This document shows, piece by piece, positions 6,822-19,126 of a DNA stretch of 25,463 bases. The first letter of the stretch is position 1, and every line of letters starts with the position of its first letter. Below the pieces are notes generated by a model. That model was not told the origin of the DNA. It made no database searches and was given only the letters and a program-made list of their open reading frames with translations. The position numbers were made by a program, and so were the translations under genes. Source of the stretch: Moorella sp. UBA4076 (GTDB taxonomy: Bacteria > Bacillota > DSM-521 > Neomoorellales > Neomoorellaceae); the NCBI GenBank assembly GCA_002383405.1, contig DFYS01000170.1, forward strand, positions 6,393 to 31,855. The letters are read 5' to 3'.

Positions 6822-6843
6822 CCACTTCTGGAGATGAACTGTA

Positions 6844-7335
6844 ATGGTGGCACCCCTTGCCGAACAGGTTATGCCGGGAATCAATCAGGCTGCCGGGCTG
6901 TACCAGCGCCTGATCATCATAGCGGCACCATCCGGTGCGGGGAAAACAACCGCGCTTCAGGATATTCACGAACGTACGGGTGCGCCCATGATCAACGTCA
7001 ATCTTGAGCTTTCTCGCCGCATGCTCGAACTTACCGAGCGCCAGCGGGCACTGCAACTTCCCCGCCTGCTATCGGAGATCGTGCACGCTTCTGGCGGCGA
7101 CGTCGTCCTGCTCGACAACATTGAATTGCTGTTTGATGTCGCCCTCAAACAGGACCCTCTGCGGCTCCTTCAAGGACTTTCACGCAACAAGACGCTCGTC
7201 GTGGCCTGGACCGGATCTGTTAACAATGGTCATCTGACCTATGCCCTGCCGGAACACCCTGAATACCGGCGATATATAATCAGCGATTTCATCATCGTAA
7301 GCCCGGAGAGGCCAGAAGTGATGAGTGGAAAGTGA
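6844..7335 (+). CDS. brxF: BREX type 3 small P-loop ATPase BrxF
   Basis: A 163-aa single-domain P-loop NTPase. The Walker A motif is APSGAGKTT (28-36, Lys34) and Walker B is VVLLD (87-91) followed by NIELLFD. The region TLVVAWTGSVNNGHLTYALP fits a sensor-type strand. Length, fold and position directly before brxC match BrxF, the first gene of type 3 BREX loci. Its exact biochemical role is not established; it probably assists the large BrxC ATPase. CTGGAG lies about 10 nt before the ATG. Its stop lies 26 nt before the chosen brxC start, so it leads the operon. Confidence 0.82.
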   Translation: MVAPLAEQVMPGINQAAGLYQRLIIIAAPSGAGKTTALQDIHERTGAPMINVNLELSRRMLELTERQRALQLPRLLSEIVHASGGDVVLLDNIELLFDVALKQDPLRLLQGLSRNKTLVVAWTGSVNNGHLTYALPEHPEYRRYIISDFIIVSPERPEVMSGK

Positions 7336-7361
7336 TGGCAAAACCGCATGGAGGGAACCCT

Positions 7362-11090
<3,729 letters not shown>

Positions 11091-11101
11091 GGGCGGTAGA
11101 T

Positions 11102-13933
11102 ATGGCTAAGGAGTATCTGGAACAGAACCTATTTGCAACGCAGCCTTCCGTTAAGCCGCAGGACCCGGTGGAATGCCTGGGGATGACCTTTGAGAGCGAC
11201 GACAAGCGCCGGGAGTATTTCCTGGAGAAGCTGCGCGAGAAGCTGAAGGACCCGGAGTTCCGTAAGATCGAAGGCTTCCCGATTGGGAACGACGAGGACA
11301 TCCTCGTCCTATCCGACCCGCCGTACTACACCGCCTGCCCCAACCCGTTTATCGAGGATTTTATCAGGCACTATGGGAAGCCGTACAATCCAGCGACGGA
11401 CAATTATCGGCGTGAGCCGTTTGCCGCGGATGTGAGCGAAGGCAAGAATGACCCAATCTACAACGCCCACTCCTACCATACCAAGGTGCCACACAAGGCC
11501 ATTATGCGGTACATTCTCCATTATACCGAACCGGGAGATATTGTTTTTGATGGGTTTTGTGGGACGGGAATGACGGGCGTGGCGGCGCAGCTATGTGGTG
11601 ATCAGGCCGCGGTGGAATCCCTGGGCTATCGAGTGGACCAGGACGGTACGATCTTACAACAAGAGTTGGATGAGAATGGTAGGATGGTTTGGAGGCCGAT
11701 CTCTAAACTGGGAGTGCGGCCCGCCATATTGAACGACTTGTCACCAGCAGCCACGTTAATTGCCGCTGGATATAACCTGACCGCTGATGCCAAAGATTTC
11801 GCTCGACTTGCCAAGAAGTTTCTGGACAAATTCAACGCCGAATACGGATGGATGTACGAGACACGGGACCCCAACACCAGCGCGATTTGTCCGATTGACT
11901 TCACCATCTGGTCAGAAATCTTTTCCTGTCCCCATTGTGCTGGCGAACTTGAGTTTTGGGACTTGGCCTGGGACGAAGAATCAGGAACGTTAGCCGATCA
12001 GCCTACCTGCCCTCATTGCGCTGCAAAGGTGTCTAAACGCGATCTCGTCAGACGTACAACTACTTACTACGACAAGGCGATAAAGGCTACCCGGACGCGT
12101 CAGGTGTTGCGTCCAGTGGAAATCCGATACCAGCATCAAGGAACGAAAAAGAGCAAGAAGCCCGACAAGAACGATCTCGCGGCCCTTGAGAAAATCGAAA
12201 GGTTGATCGAGTCCATCGATTACCCGACGGAGTTGATGATGTTCGTACGGGAAGGGGAAGAATGGGGAGACTTATATCGGGGATATCACGAGGGTATCAG
12301 CAGGGTATACGATTTTCATCTGCCGCGCCAGCTCGTTGCGTTCTCTCTGCTCTGGCAAATGGCTGATGACCTGCCCACAGACGAAATGAAGCGGCTCTGG
12401 CGGTTCACTTTACAGAGCGTAGTCGTGAGCTTTACGCGTCGAAATAGGTTCCTGAAGAATGCCTATTCCCAGGTTAACCGCGCTTTGAGCGGTACACTCT
12501 ACATCGGCTCGACTGTTAGTGAACCGAGTCCGACCTATGTGTTGGCTGGCAAGATCAAGAGATTTGGCGACGCTATTCCAAAGGGAGGTTCTTCGATAGC
12601 CATAACAACGCAATCTCTTGCCTCAGTACTGATCCCGGAGAATTCGGTTGATTATGTTTTCATCGATCCTCCCTTCGGCGACAACTTGCCCTACGCCGAG
12701 CTAAATTTCCTGTGGGAGGCGTGGCTTCGGGTATTCACAAACTCGGATGAAGATGCTGTTGTCAGTGGAAGGCAACGCAAAGACCTAGCGGTTTACACGA
12801 ACATGATGACGGACTGCCTTAAACAGGTCTATCGCGTCCTCAAGCCGGGCCGGTGGGTCACGGTTGAGTTTCATAATTCCAAGAACGCAGTTTGGACCGC
12901 AATTCAGGAAGCCTTGGGTCGGGCCGGTTTCATCATCGCTGATGTCAGCGTGCTCGATAAGGGGATGAGGACCAAGAAGCAGATGTATGCCAAGGCAGTT
13001 AACAAGGACCTTGTCATCTCCGCCTACAAACCGAACGGTGGTCTCGAAAAGCGTTTCCAACTCCAGGCTGGAACCGAAGAAGGGGTGTGGGATTTCATCC
13101 GAACACACCTTCGGAAACTTCCCGTGTTCATAGTCAAGAGCGGGCTGGGACAAATGATTACGGAGAGGCAACAGGTCTTGTTGTTCGACCGTATGGTGGC
13201 GTTCCACGTTCAGCGCAGAGTCTGCGTGCCCCTCTCAGCAGGCGACTTTTATCAGGGACTGGCCCAACGCTTCCCCGAGCGTGATGGTATGTACTTCCTC
13301 CCGGATCAGGTGGCTGAATACGAACGTAAACGCATGACATCGCGTGAACCGCTGCAGCTTGACCTCTTCGTTTCCGACGAAGCATCAGCCATCCAATGGC
13401 TCAAGCAGCAAATCGTCAAAAAGCCGCAGACCTTCCAGGAACTCCAGCCCCAGTTCATGCGGGAAACCCAAGGCGGCTGGCAGAAGTACGAAAAGCCGCT
13501 GGAGCTTTCCGAACTGCTGGAGCAGAACTTCCTCCGTTATGACGGCAACGGCGAAGTGCCGAGCCAAATTCACAGCTACCTCTCCACCAACTTCAAGGAG
13601 TTGCGCAACCTGCCGAAGGACGCACCGGAACTTCGGGCCAAGGCCAAGGACCACTGGTACGTGCCCGACCCTAACAAGGCCGGTGACCTGGAGAAGCTAC
13701 GTGAACGCTCCTTACTCAAGGAGTTCGAGGAGTACCGGACCTCTAGCCAGAAGCGCCTGAAGGTCTTCCGCCTGGAGGCCGTCCGCGCCGGGTTCAAAAA
13801 GGCCTGGCAGGAGCGCGCCTACGCCACCATCATCACCGTGGCCCGCAAGATTCCCGAAAATGTCCTCCAGGAGGATGCAAAGCTACTGATGTGGTTCGAT
13901 CAGGCTCTTATGCGGAGCGGCCAAGGGGCATAA
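11102..13933 (+). CDS. pglX: BREX adenine-specific DNA methyltransferase PglX(I)
   Basis: A 943-aa N6-adenine methyltransferase of the DUF1156-like group used in type 3 BREX. It has an early DPPYY (72-76), the SAM-binding VFDGFCGTG (148-156), and a second DPPFG (522-526) within a conserved catalytic block. CPHC pairs at 276/279 and 303/306 suggest a zinc ribbon. The roughly 600-850 region probably contributes target recognition. The C-terminal 90 residues (854-943) recur as a partial duplicate downstream. GGGGCGG precedes the ATG. It marks host DNA so that BREX spares it. Codon use in the middle (about 11.5-13.3 kb) looks less GC-rich than at both ends, hinting at a mosaic allele. In other type 3 loci brxHII follows directly; here 5.9 kb intervene. 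Confidence 0.9.
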   Translation: MAKEYLEQNLFATQPSVKPQDPVECLGMTFESDDKRREYFLEKLREKLKDPEFRKIEGFPIGNDEDILVLSDPPYYTACPNPFIEDFIRHYGKPYNPATDNYRREPFAADVSEGKNDPIYNAHSYHTKVPHKAIMRYILHYTEPGDIVFDGFCGTGMTGVAAQLCGDQAAVESLGYRVDQDGTILQQELDENGRMVWRPISKLGVRPAILNDLSPAATLIAAGYNLTADAKDFARLAKKFLDKFNAEYGWMYETRDPNTSAICPIDFTIWSEIFSCPHCAGELEFWDLAWDEESGTLADQPTCPHCAAKVSKRDLVRRTTTYYDKAIKATRTRQVLRPVEIRYQHQGTKKSKKPDKNDLAALEKIERLIESIDYPTELMMFVREGEEWGDLYRGYHEGISRVYDFHLPRQLVAFSLLWQMADDLPTDEMKRLWRFTLQSVVVSFTRRNRFLKNAYSQVNRALSGTLYIGSTVSEPSPTYVLAGKIKRFGDAIPKGGSSIAITTQSLASVLIPENSVDYVFIDPPFGDNLPYAELNFLWEAWLRVFTNSDEDAVVSGRQRKDLAVYTNMMTDCLKQVYRVLKPGRWVTVEFHNSKNAVWTAIQEALGRAGFIIADVSVLDKGMRTKKQMYAKAVNKDLVISAYKPNGGLEKRFQLQAGTEEGVWDFIRTHLRKLPVFIVKSGLGQMITERQQVLLFDRMVAFHVQRRVCVPLSAGDFYQGLAQRFPERDGMYFLPDQVAEYERKRMTSREPLQLDLFVSDEASAIQWLKQQIVKKPQTFQELQPQFMRETQGGWQKYEKPLELSELLEQNFLRYDGNGEVPSQIHSYLSTNFKELRNLPKDAPELRAKAKDHWYVPDPNKAGDLEKLRERSLLKEFEEYRTSSQKRLKVFRLEAVRAGFKKAWQERAYATIITVARKIPENVLQEDAKLLMWFDQALMRSGQGA

Positions 13934-13954
13934 AAGCTAGAGGAGGATAAACCG

Positions 13955-14386
13955 ATGTTCAATCCAAGCGCGACCACCCTATGGATCGAGGCGGGGGCCA
14001 TGCAAGGCGGATCCCGTAACCAGCTCGAATTGACAGACGACATAGCAAGATTCTTTGGAAATCAAGCACGTGATAACGAGATAGTTGTGATTCAGCTGAC
14101 TCTCGGCGTCCAACATATCCGTCCATTCGTCTATAGAGGCGATGACTACGGACATTACACCGACCGCTGGCGTCTATGTTTACCAACGGCACAGATGGGA
14201 GGACCGGACTATCCGAATCGGGTTGTGCGTTTCGACAAGGTTAGGATTGGTGCGGAGATCGTTTTCCAACTCACGGTTGCTGACCTTGAGTCTTCTGAGC
14301 ACAACTCATGGCGCAGTTTGTCAGCCCCTCCAAATGGAGGGATTGATACTACCTTTGGTGGAAGAGAGTACGGCTGGTGGATGTAG
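13955..14386 (+). CDS. Hypothetical protein, first gene of the insert
   Basis: A 143-aa protein with a convincing AGAGGAGG ribosome binding site about 9 nt before the ATG, 21 nt after pglX. It is rich in beta-strand patterns: NEIVVIQLTLGVQHIRPFVY, RVVRFDKVRIGAEIVFQLTV, and a closing G-G-I-D-T-T-F-G-G-R-E-Y-G-W-W. The all-beta pattern with conserved-looking W/G/R residues recalls DNA-recognition domains at the C-termini of some restriction enzymes (a B3-like fold), but I see no nuclease motif and would not assign it. It sits between two copies of the pglX 3' end and probably arrived with the second one. It could be a target-recognition accessory, a restriction fragment or an anti-defence decoy; these are guesses. 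Confidence 0.65.
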   Translation: MFNPSATTLWIEAGAMQGGSRNQLELTDDIARFFGNQARDNEIVVIQLTLGVQHIRPFVYRGDDYGHYTDRWRLCLPTAQMGGPDYPNRVVRFDKVRIGAEIVFQLTVADLESSEHNSWRSLSAPPNGGIDTTFGGREYGWWM

Positions 14387-14484
14387 CATAGAAGAAGTCC
14401 GAGGCGCAATAACGATCTCCGAGGAAAGGAACAGAGCAAACCATATCCTCCGATCAGGCAGATGAGAGCCTTGAGCTGGTTTAC

Positions 14485-14865
14485 ATGCTTACCACCCACA
14501 ATGCGCAGAGCAGCGGTACCATTGTGGATGACCGCGTGGGCTACCTGCTAAAGATCAAGGAAGCACTGCGGCAAGGCCAGGGGCCACTAGACGTGCCCGA
14601 CTCGAACAAAGCCGGCGACCCGGAGAAGCTGCGCCAGCGGGCTTTGTTGCGCGAGCTCGAGGAGTATCGCGAATCCAAGCAGAAGCGCCTCAAGGTGTTC
14701 CGCCTGGAGGCCGTCCGCGCCGGATTCAAAAAGGCCTGGCAGCAGCGCGACTACGCCACCATCATCGCCGTGGCGCGCAAGATCCCCGAGAACGTCCTCC
14801 AGGAGGACCCCAAACTTCTTATGTGGTACGACCAGGCGCTCACCAGAACAGGTGGTGAAAGCTAG
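14485..14865 (+). pseudogene. 5'-truncated second pglX copy
   Basis: A 126-aa frame whose residues 37-126 repeat the pglX C-terminus (VPDSNKAGDPEKLRQRALLR against VPDPNKAGDLEKLRERSLLK in PglX, with KVFRLEAVRAGFKKAW shared). Residues 1-36 also align weakly with PglX about 817-853, including the pattern G-x-x-x-x-x-x-x-x-Y-L. The frame stays open upstream to about 14410 with similarity fading, and the ATG at 14485 has no ribosome binding site. I read it as the remnant 3' end of a divergent pglX from another BREX type 3 locus, left by recombination. A free-standing C-terminal domain that modulates PglX is possible but less likely. No methyltransferase motif remains. Confidence 0.7.
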
Positions 14866-15096
14866 AAAAGATTATTGAACCTAAGGCAGGCAAATATTGA
14901 GGTTTCTCTATAGTCCCGCCAACACTCAATTCGTTGGACATCGGGGATTGCGGCCTAAACTAAAGGATTCCATGTGTTTAGTATAGGGTGTTCCTGGTTT
15001 AAGCGATAGTAGTGACTATAAAAACCAAAAGGACGAAACATCGGCCTATTGCTTCTTGGGAGGACCAGTAGTTCCAAGAAAAAGGGGGACACCCCA

Positions 15097-16173
15097 ATGG
15101 GACGTAAAGAAAAAGAAGACCAAGACAAAAAATACCTCTACAAGCCATCGGCTATCGATCTCTTTTGTGGATGCGGTGGACTTACCGTGGGGTTGAAGAA
15201 AGCCGGATTCCGGGTGCTGGGTGCCGTAGATATCGATCCCTTGTCCGTTAAAACCTATAGAGCCAACCACCGGGAAGTGAGGGTATGGGAAATAGATATT
15301 TGTGATCTGGCACCCTCCGACCTTGCCGCCGCGTTGGGGTTAGAAAAAGGGCGGCTTGATCTCCTCGCCGGGTGTCCCCCGTGTCAGGGCTTTTCAACGA
15401 TGCGGAATTTGAACGGAGCCCTGTTGATTGAGGACCCGCGCAACGACCTGCTGTTTGAATTCCTGCGGTTCGTTGAGGCCCTTCTTCCACGCGCCGTAAT
15501 GATGGAGAATGTGCCGGGGTTGGCGGGTGACGAAAGGTTCGCCGCCTTTTGTAATCGGATGAAAGAGGTCGGATACATCGGTCACCATCGCATTCTTAAC
15601 GCGGCGGAATACGGGGTGCCGCAACGCAGATACCGACTGGTTTATCTGGCCGGTTTTGGCGCGGAGATTCCGTTCGTCGATCCAGCCCAGAGAATGAAAA
15701 CGGTGCGTGACGCGATAGGCGGACTGCCGAAAGCGGGTGAGAGCGGCGACCCCGTTCATGACATCCCCGAGCGCCGCACCCAGAAAGTGATGGAGTTAAT
15801 CCGGCGGATACCCAAGAACGGCGGAAGCCGCACCGACCTACCGGATGAATATCAACTAGAGTGTCACAGGCGCTGCAACGGGTTTAAAGACGTTTACGGC
15901 CGCATGGCGTGGGAAGACGTGGCTCCAACGATAACCAGCGGCTGCTTTAATCCGTCCAAAGGACGGTTCCTTCATCCGGAGGAGGATCGCGCGATAACTA
16001 TGCGTGAGGCGGCACTCCTGCAGGGCTTTCCGAGACGCTACAAGTTTCCGACGACCGACAACAAGTCCGCTGTGGCCTTAATGATAGGAAATGCACTGCC
16101 GCCCCCCTTCATCAAGGCTCATGCGGTAAGTATCAAGAAGTTTCTTTCCAGTTACGGGAACGTCAAGTCTTGA
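15097..16173 (+). CDS. DNA cytosine-5 methyltransferase (Dcm family)
   Basis: A 358-aa C5-cytosine methyltransferase with all core motifs in canonical order: motif I DLFCGCGG (21-28), motif IV GCPPCQGFS with the catalytic Cys96, motif VI ENV (137-139), motif VIII QRRYR (176-180), a short target-recognition region (about 195-270), motif IX around EDVAPTITSGCFNP, and motif X IGNALPP (Asn332). The TTG at 15049 would add 16 residues; I prefer the ATG at 15097 because a GGGGG run sits 8 nt upstream. It would place 5-methylcytosine at an unknown site. It is the first gene of a three-gene cassette with a helicase-nuclease and a Vsr-like endonuclease. The 231 bp upstream are AT-richer and probably hold its promoter (TTGGAC at 14934, TAAACT at 14956, spacer 16). 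Confidence 0.93.
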   Translation: MGRKEKEDQDKKYLYKPSAIDLFCGCGGLTVGLKKAGFRVLGAVDIDPLSVKTYRANHREVRVWEIDICDLAPSDLAAALGLEKGRLDLLAGCPPCQGFSTMRNLNGALLIEDPRNDLLFEFLRFVEALLPRAVMMENVPGLAGDERFAAFCNRMKEVGYIGHHRILNAAEYGVPQRRYRLVYLAGFGAEIPFVDPAQRMKTVRDAIGGLPKAGESGDPVHDIPERRTQKVMELIRRIPKNGGSRTDLPDEYQLECHRRCNGFKDVYGRMAWEDVAPTITSGCFNPSKGRFLHPEEDRAITMREAALLQGFPRRYKFPTTDNKSAVALMIGNALPPPFIKAHAVSIKKFLSSYGNVKS

Positions 16174-16200
16174 TAATAAGCGAAAGGGAATGATTAAAAG

Positions 16201-19122
16201 ATGTGCATCGACCATGTCATGAGAGGCCAGTTGACGGACGAACAGCGTGCCGCGGCCTGTGATCTTGCAAGGGAAGTCTTATGCTTGGCTTGCGCCGGAT
16301 CGGGAAAGTCGAGGACGCTTGCCTATCGGATAGCTAGACTCCTTGCGGGTGGTGAACCACCGGAAGGCATCGTGGCCTTCACATTCACGGAGAAAGCGGC
16401 TGAATCTATCAAGCGGCGCGTTTCACAAGCCTTGACGGCGGCGGGTTTGGATCCCACCTTGATGGGAGCAATGTATATCGGAACCATTCATTCCTACTGT
16501 CAACATGTTCTCGGTGACATGGACGCAACGTACCGCCAATACGACGTGCTTGATGAGAACAGACTTAAGCTGTACCTAATATCCAGATACACGCAGCTCG
16601 GTCTTAGGAACTTTCGCAGCCGTGCTCAAGACAGGTATTTCGAAACTATAAAGCAGGTGTCCGACGCATGGAAGACGGCCAACGACGAACTCCTGGACTT
16701 CAACGCCGTTGCATCCGAAGACGCGGAAATCGGTGAATTGCTTATTCGTTTGCGGAATAGTCTTCTTGCAGACCAATACATCGATTTCTCACTCATGATC
16801 CGGAATGTGGTTGAGGCGGTCCGAAATAACGAGGTGGGTGTAGAAAACGGCATCGGGCGGTTGCGCCATCTCATGGTGGATGAATACCAAGACGTGAACC
16901 CATGCCAGGAGGAATTAATCCGTTTGCTCCATGAACGCTCAGAGAGTCTGTTCGTGGTGGGCGATGATGACCAGTCCATCTATGCCTGGCGGGGCGCGGA
17001 CGTCAGTAACATCCTGGAGTTCCGACAAAGATATCCCGGCTGCAGCGTTCATACTCTGTCCCAGAACTTCCGCAGCACAGAACCGATTGTACAGGCTTCA
17101 GATGCGTTCGCAGCGGCGACATTAGGGCCGAGTCGGATACCGAAGAATCCGTCCGCCGTCTTTAATCGAACCCCGCAGGATTTCAGGGTGCTTTGGTTTC
17201 CAGACAGGAACTCCGAGGCGGATTGGGTAGCCGGGAGAATCCGGGATCTGCTGGGAACCGCGTATGATGACAACGGCGGCGTGAGGGGGCTGACACCTGC
17301 CGATTTCGCCGTCTTGATGCGCTCCACGCGTGGGTCGATTTGGGAAAGCCGCCAAGGCATACCACCTCGGCACACTCCTTTTACGAAGGCCCTTGCGCAA
17401 CTTGGAATCCCTTATAGTTTGGAAGCAGGCGGCGGCCCATTCGACCGCCCTCAAGTCAGCGTGTTGAGAAGTACGTTCGAGCTGCTACGCAACGCATCTC
17501 CGGATCGGAACACGGTTAGGCGGTATTTCGATAACGAGGTGCTTCCTGTATATCCGGATGCGGACTTCAATGCTCTGGTCCGCGTCTTGGCGGACTGGGG
17601 CTGGCGAATACATCATCCTCACGGTTCCACCCGTATTCGGCTGTATCCACAGCAACTTGTCTATGATCTGTTGGAAGCATTCAATATCGCTCGGACGAAT
17701 TTCGCCGATGATGTTATGAGGGATATCGGGCTTTTCAGTCGCATGATTTTAGACGTTGAAACCGTCTATATGAGCGTTGATTCAACCCAGCGGTTCTCCG
17801 AGGTGCTCAATTTTCTTCAAAACGCCGCAGAGACGGGCTACGATGTTTCCACCGATGACGTACTCCAGCGCCCGGACACCGTGACAGTTTCTACCGTGCA
17901 CAAAATGAAAGGGCTGGAATTCCCATGCGTATTTATCGTCGATGTTGAGGCGCAAAGATTTCCGAAGAAGAGAAGCAGTTACTCGGGGTGGCTGCCCCAA
18001 GGTGTCATGTCGACGGCTGTCAATCGCGGCGCGTATCAAAGCACTCTCGATGAAGAAGCCCGGCTTTTTTATACGGCGGTGACACGCGCCGAGCGCTACC
18101 TTTACGTGACCGGTGCCGAGATTCTTCCGTCAGCCAGGCGCATCGCCCGTCGTTCTTCCTACGCGCTCCAACTCGCTGATCATCCCGCCGTCGTTCAAGA
18201 TCCCACGGGCTTGCCTCAGAGTCTCGCCCAGGCCGCGCCGCGCCGTCGCATCGAGGATGCCGATTACCCGACAAGTTTCACAGAGATCAGGTACTACCTC
18301 CAATGCCCGAAGAGCTATCAGTTCCGCGAGCGTTACGGTCTCAATCCGGTCGTCCCGGAAATGTTCGGCTATGGAAGGACGGTTCATACGTCCATCCAGA
18401 GGCTCCACGAACTCCATCCGGACGCGCCACCCGGGGAGGAACAGGTTGAACAGACCGTTATGAGAACTTTCCATCTGAAGCATGTACCCCCAAGCGGCGA
18501 CCCGGAAAACCGGCCGGGTGCCTATGAAAACTCCAGAAACCGGGCGATAGAAATAGCCAAGGATTATGTATCGTCCTACGGCCATGACTTTGAGCGGGAG
18601 CGGCAGGTTGAGGCTGCGTTCGAAATCCCCGCCTCTAATTGTGTGATCTCAGGTTCTATAGACTTACTGCTTCATGAGGACGAAGAGGGGAACATCCTTC
18701 AGGCGGAGGTCGTCGATTTCAAGACCATAGAGGGGGGTGAACAGCCGGAGGAAAACAATGAACTTGATTGGACCGAATTAGCGTTGCAGGTCCAGTTATA
18801 CGCCCGTGCGGCCGACCAGGTGTTGGGGCGAAACGCCCGGACCGGCAGCGTTCACCTATTGAAGGACAACCAGCGGATTCAGGTGCCGATTACCGCGGAT
18901 GCAATGGATGCGGCACTTGCCAATATCGAGTGGGCTGTCACTGGAATTTTGAACTCTGATTTCCCCATGCGTCCGCATCCTCAGAAATGCTCGAAGTGTG
19001 ATTTCAGGATGATCTGCCCGGGAACGGCGCAAAATTTCACTGTGCTGAACACGCCGCCACCCGAGCTGCATCTGCCCGGTCGAAGGGAAATGGTCCGTGC
19101 TTTCAGCTTGTATCAAGGTTAA
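16201..19122 (+). CDS. UvrD/Rep helicase fused to Fe-S PD-(D/E)XK nuclease
   Basis: A 973-aa superfamily 1 helicase. Q/Walker A region ACAGSGKSRT (32-37 core), motif II DEYQD (227-231), motif III GDDDQSIYAWRGAD, motif IV region LSQNFRS, motif V/Va TVHKMKGLEF (about His567), and motif VI AVTRAERYLYV. From about 690 it continues as a Cas4/AddB-like nuclease: first cluster cysteine Cys702 in YLQCPKSYQF, catalytic Asp821 in SGSIDLLL, E836-V-V-D839-F-K841, and CSKCDFRMIC supplying Cys930, Cys933 and Cys939 for a 4Fe-4S cluster. Predicted to unwind and cut DNA ends with 3'-5' polarity. AAAGGG lies 12 nt before the ATG. The stop is 4 nt before vsr. The domain pair is known from defence and recombination enzymes; its role beside dcm and vsr is open. 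Confidence 0.92.
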   Translation: MCIDHVMRGQLTDEQRAAACDLAREVLCLACAGSGKSRTLAYRIARLLAGGEPPEGIVAFTFTEKAAESIKRRVSQALTAAGLDPTLMGAMYIGTIHSYCQHVLGDMDATYRQYDVLDENRLKLYLISRYTQLGLRNFRSRAQDRYFETIKQVSDAWKTANDELLDFNAVASEDAEIGELLIRLRNSLLADQYIDFSLMIRNVVEAVRNNEVGVENGIGRLRHLMVDEYQDVNPCQEELIRLLHERSESLFVVGDDDQSIYAWRGADVSNILEFRQRYPGCSVHTLSQNFRSTEPIVQASDAFAAATLGPSRIPKNPSAVFNRTPQDFRVLWFPDRNSEADWVAGRIRDLLGTAYDDNGGVRGLTPADFAVLMRSTRGSIWESRQGIPPRHTPFTKALAQLGIPYSLEAGGGPFDRPQVSVLRSTFELLRNASPDRNTVRRYFDNEVLPVYPDADFNALVRVLADWGWRIHHPHGSTRIRLYPQQLVYDLLEAFNIARTNFADDVMRDIGLFSRMILDVETVYMSVDSTQRFSEVLNFLQNAAETGYDVSTDDVLQRPDTVTVSTVHKMKGLEFPCVFIVDVEAQRFPKKRSSYSGWLPQGVMSTAVNRGAYQSTLDEEARLFYTAVTRAERYLYVTGAEILPSARRIARRSSYALQLADHPAVVQDPTGLPQSLAQAAPRRRIEDADYPTSFTEIRYYLQCPKSYQFRERYGLNPVVPEMFGYGRTVHTSIQRLHELHPDAPPGEEQVEQTVMRTFHLKHVPPSGDPENRPGAYENSRNRAIEIAKDYVSSYGHDFERERQVEAAFEIPASNCVISGSIDLLLHEDEEGNILQAEVVDFKTIEGGEQPEENNELDWTELALQVQLYARAADQVLGRNARTGSVHLLKDNQRIQVPITADAMDAALANIEWAVTGILNSDFPMRPHPQKCSKCDFRMICPGTAQNFTVLNTPPPELHLPGRREMVRAFSLYQG

Positions 19123-19126
19123 AACG

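Larger units (their letters stand above)
13661..14865 (+). repeat. Direct duplication of the pglX 3' end
   Basis: The last 273 nt of pglX (13661-13933, including stop) and 14593-14865 are colinear without gaps. Over the first 87 codons, 72 residues are identical by my count (about 83%). The longest identical DNA run exceeds 20 nt (around 13768-13793 and 14700-14725). Weaker similarity extends further upstream. The copies lie 932 bp apart in direct orientation around the 143-aa gene, so recombination between them could delete or exchange that gene while leaving a full-length PglX. Confidence 0.85.

Noticed and set aside
15049..15096. TTG start for the C5 methyltransferase
   Set aside because: The ATG at 15097 has a G-rich ribosome binding site at proper distance, and the extra residues are not family-like.
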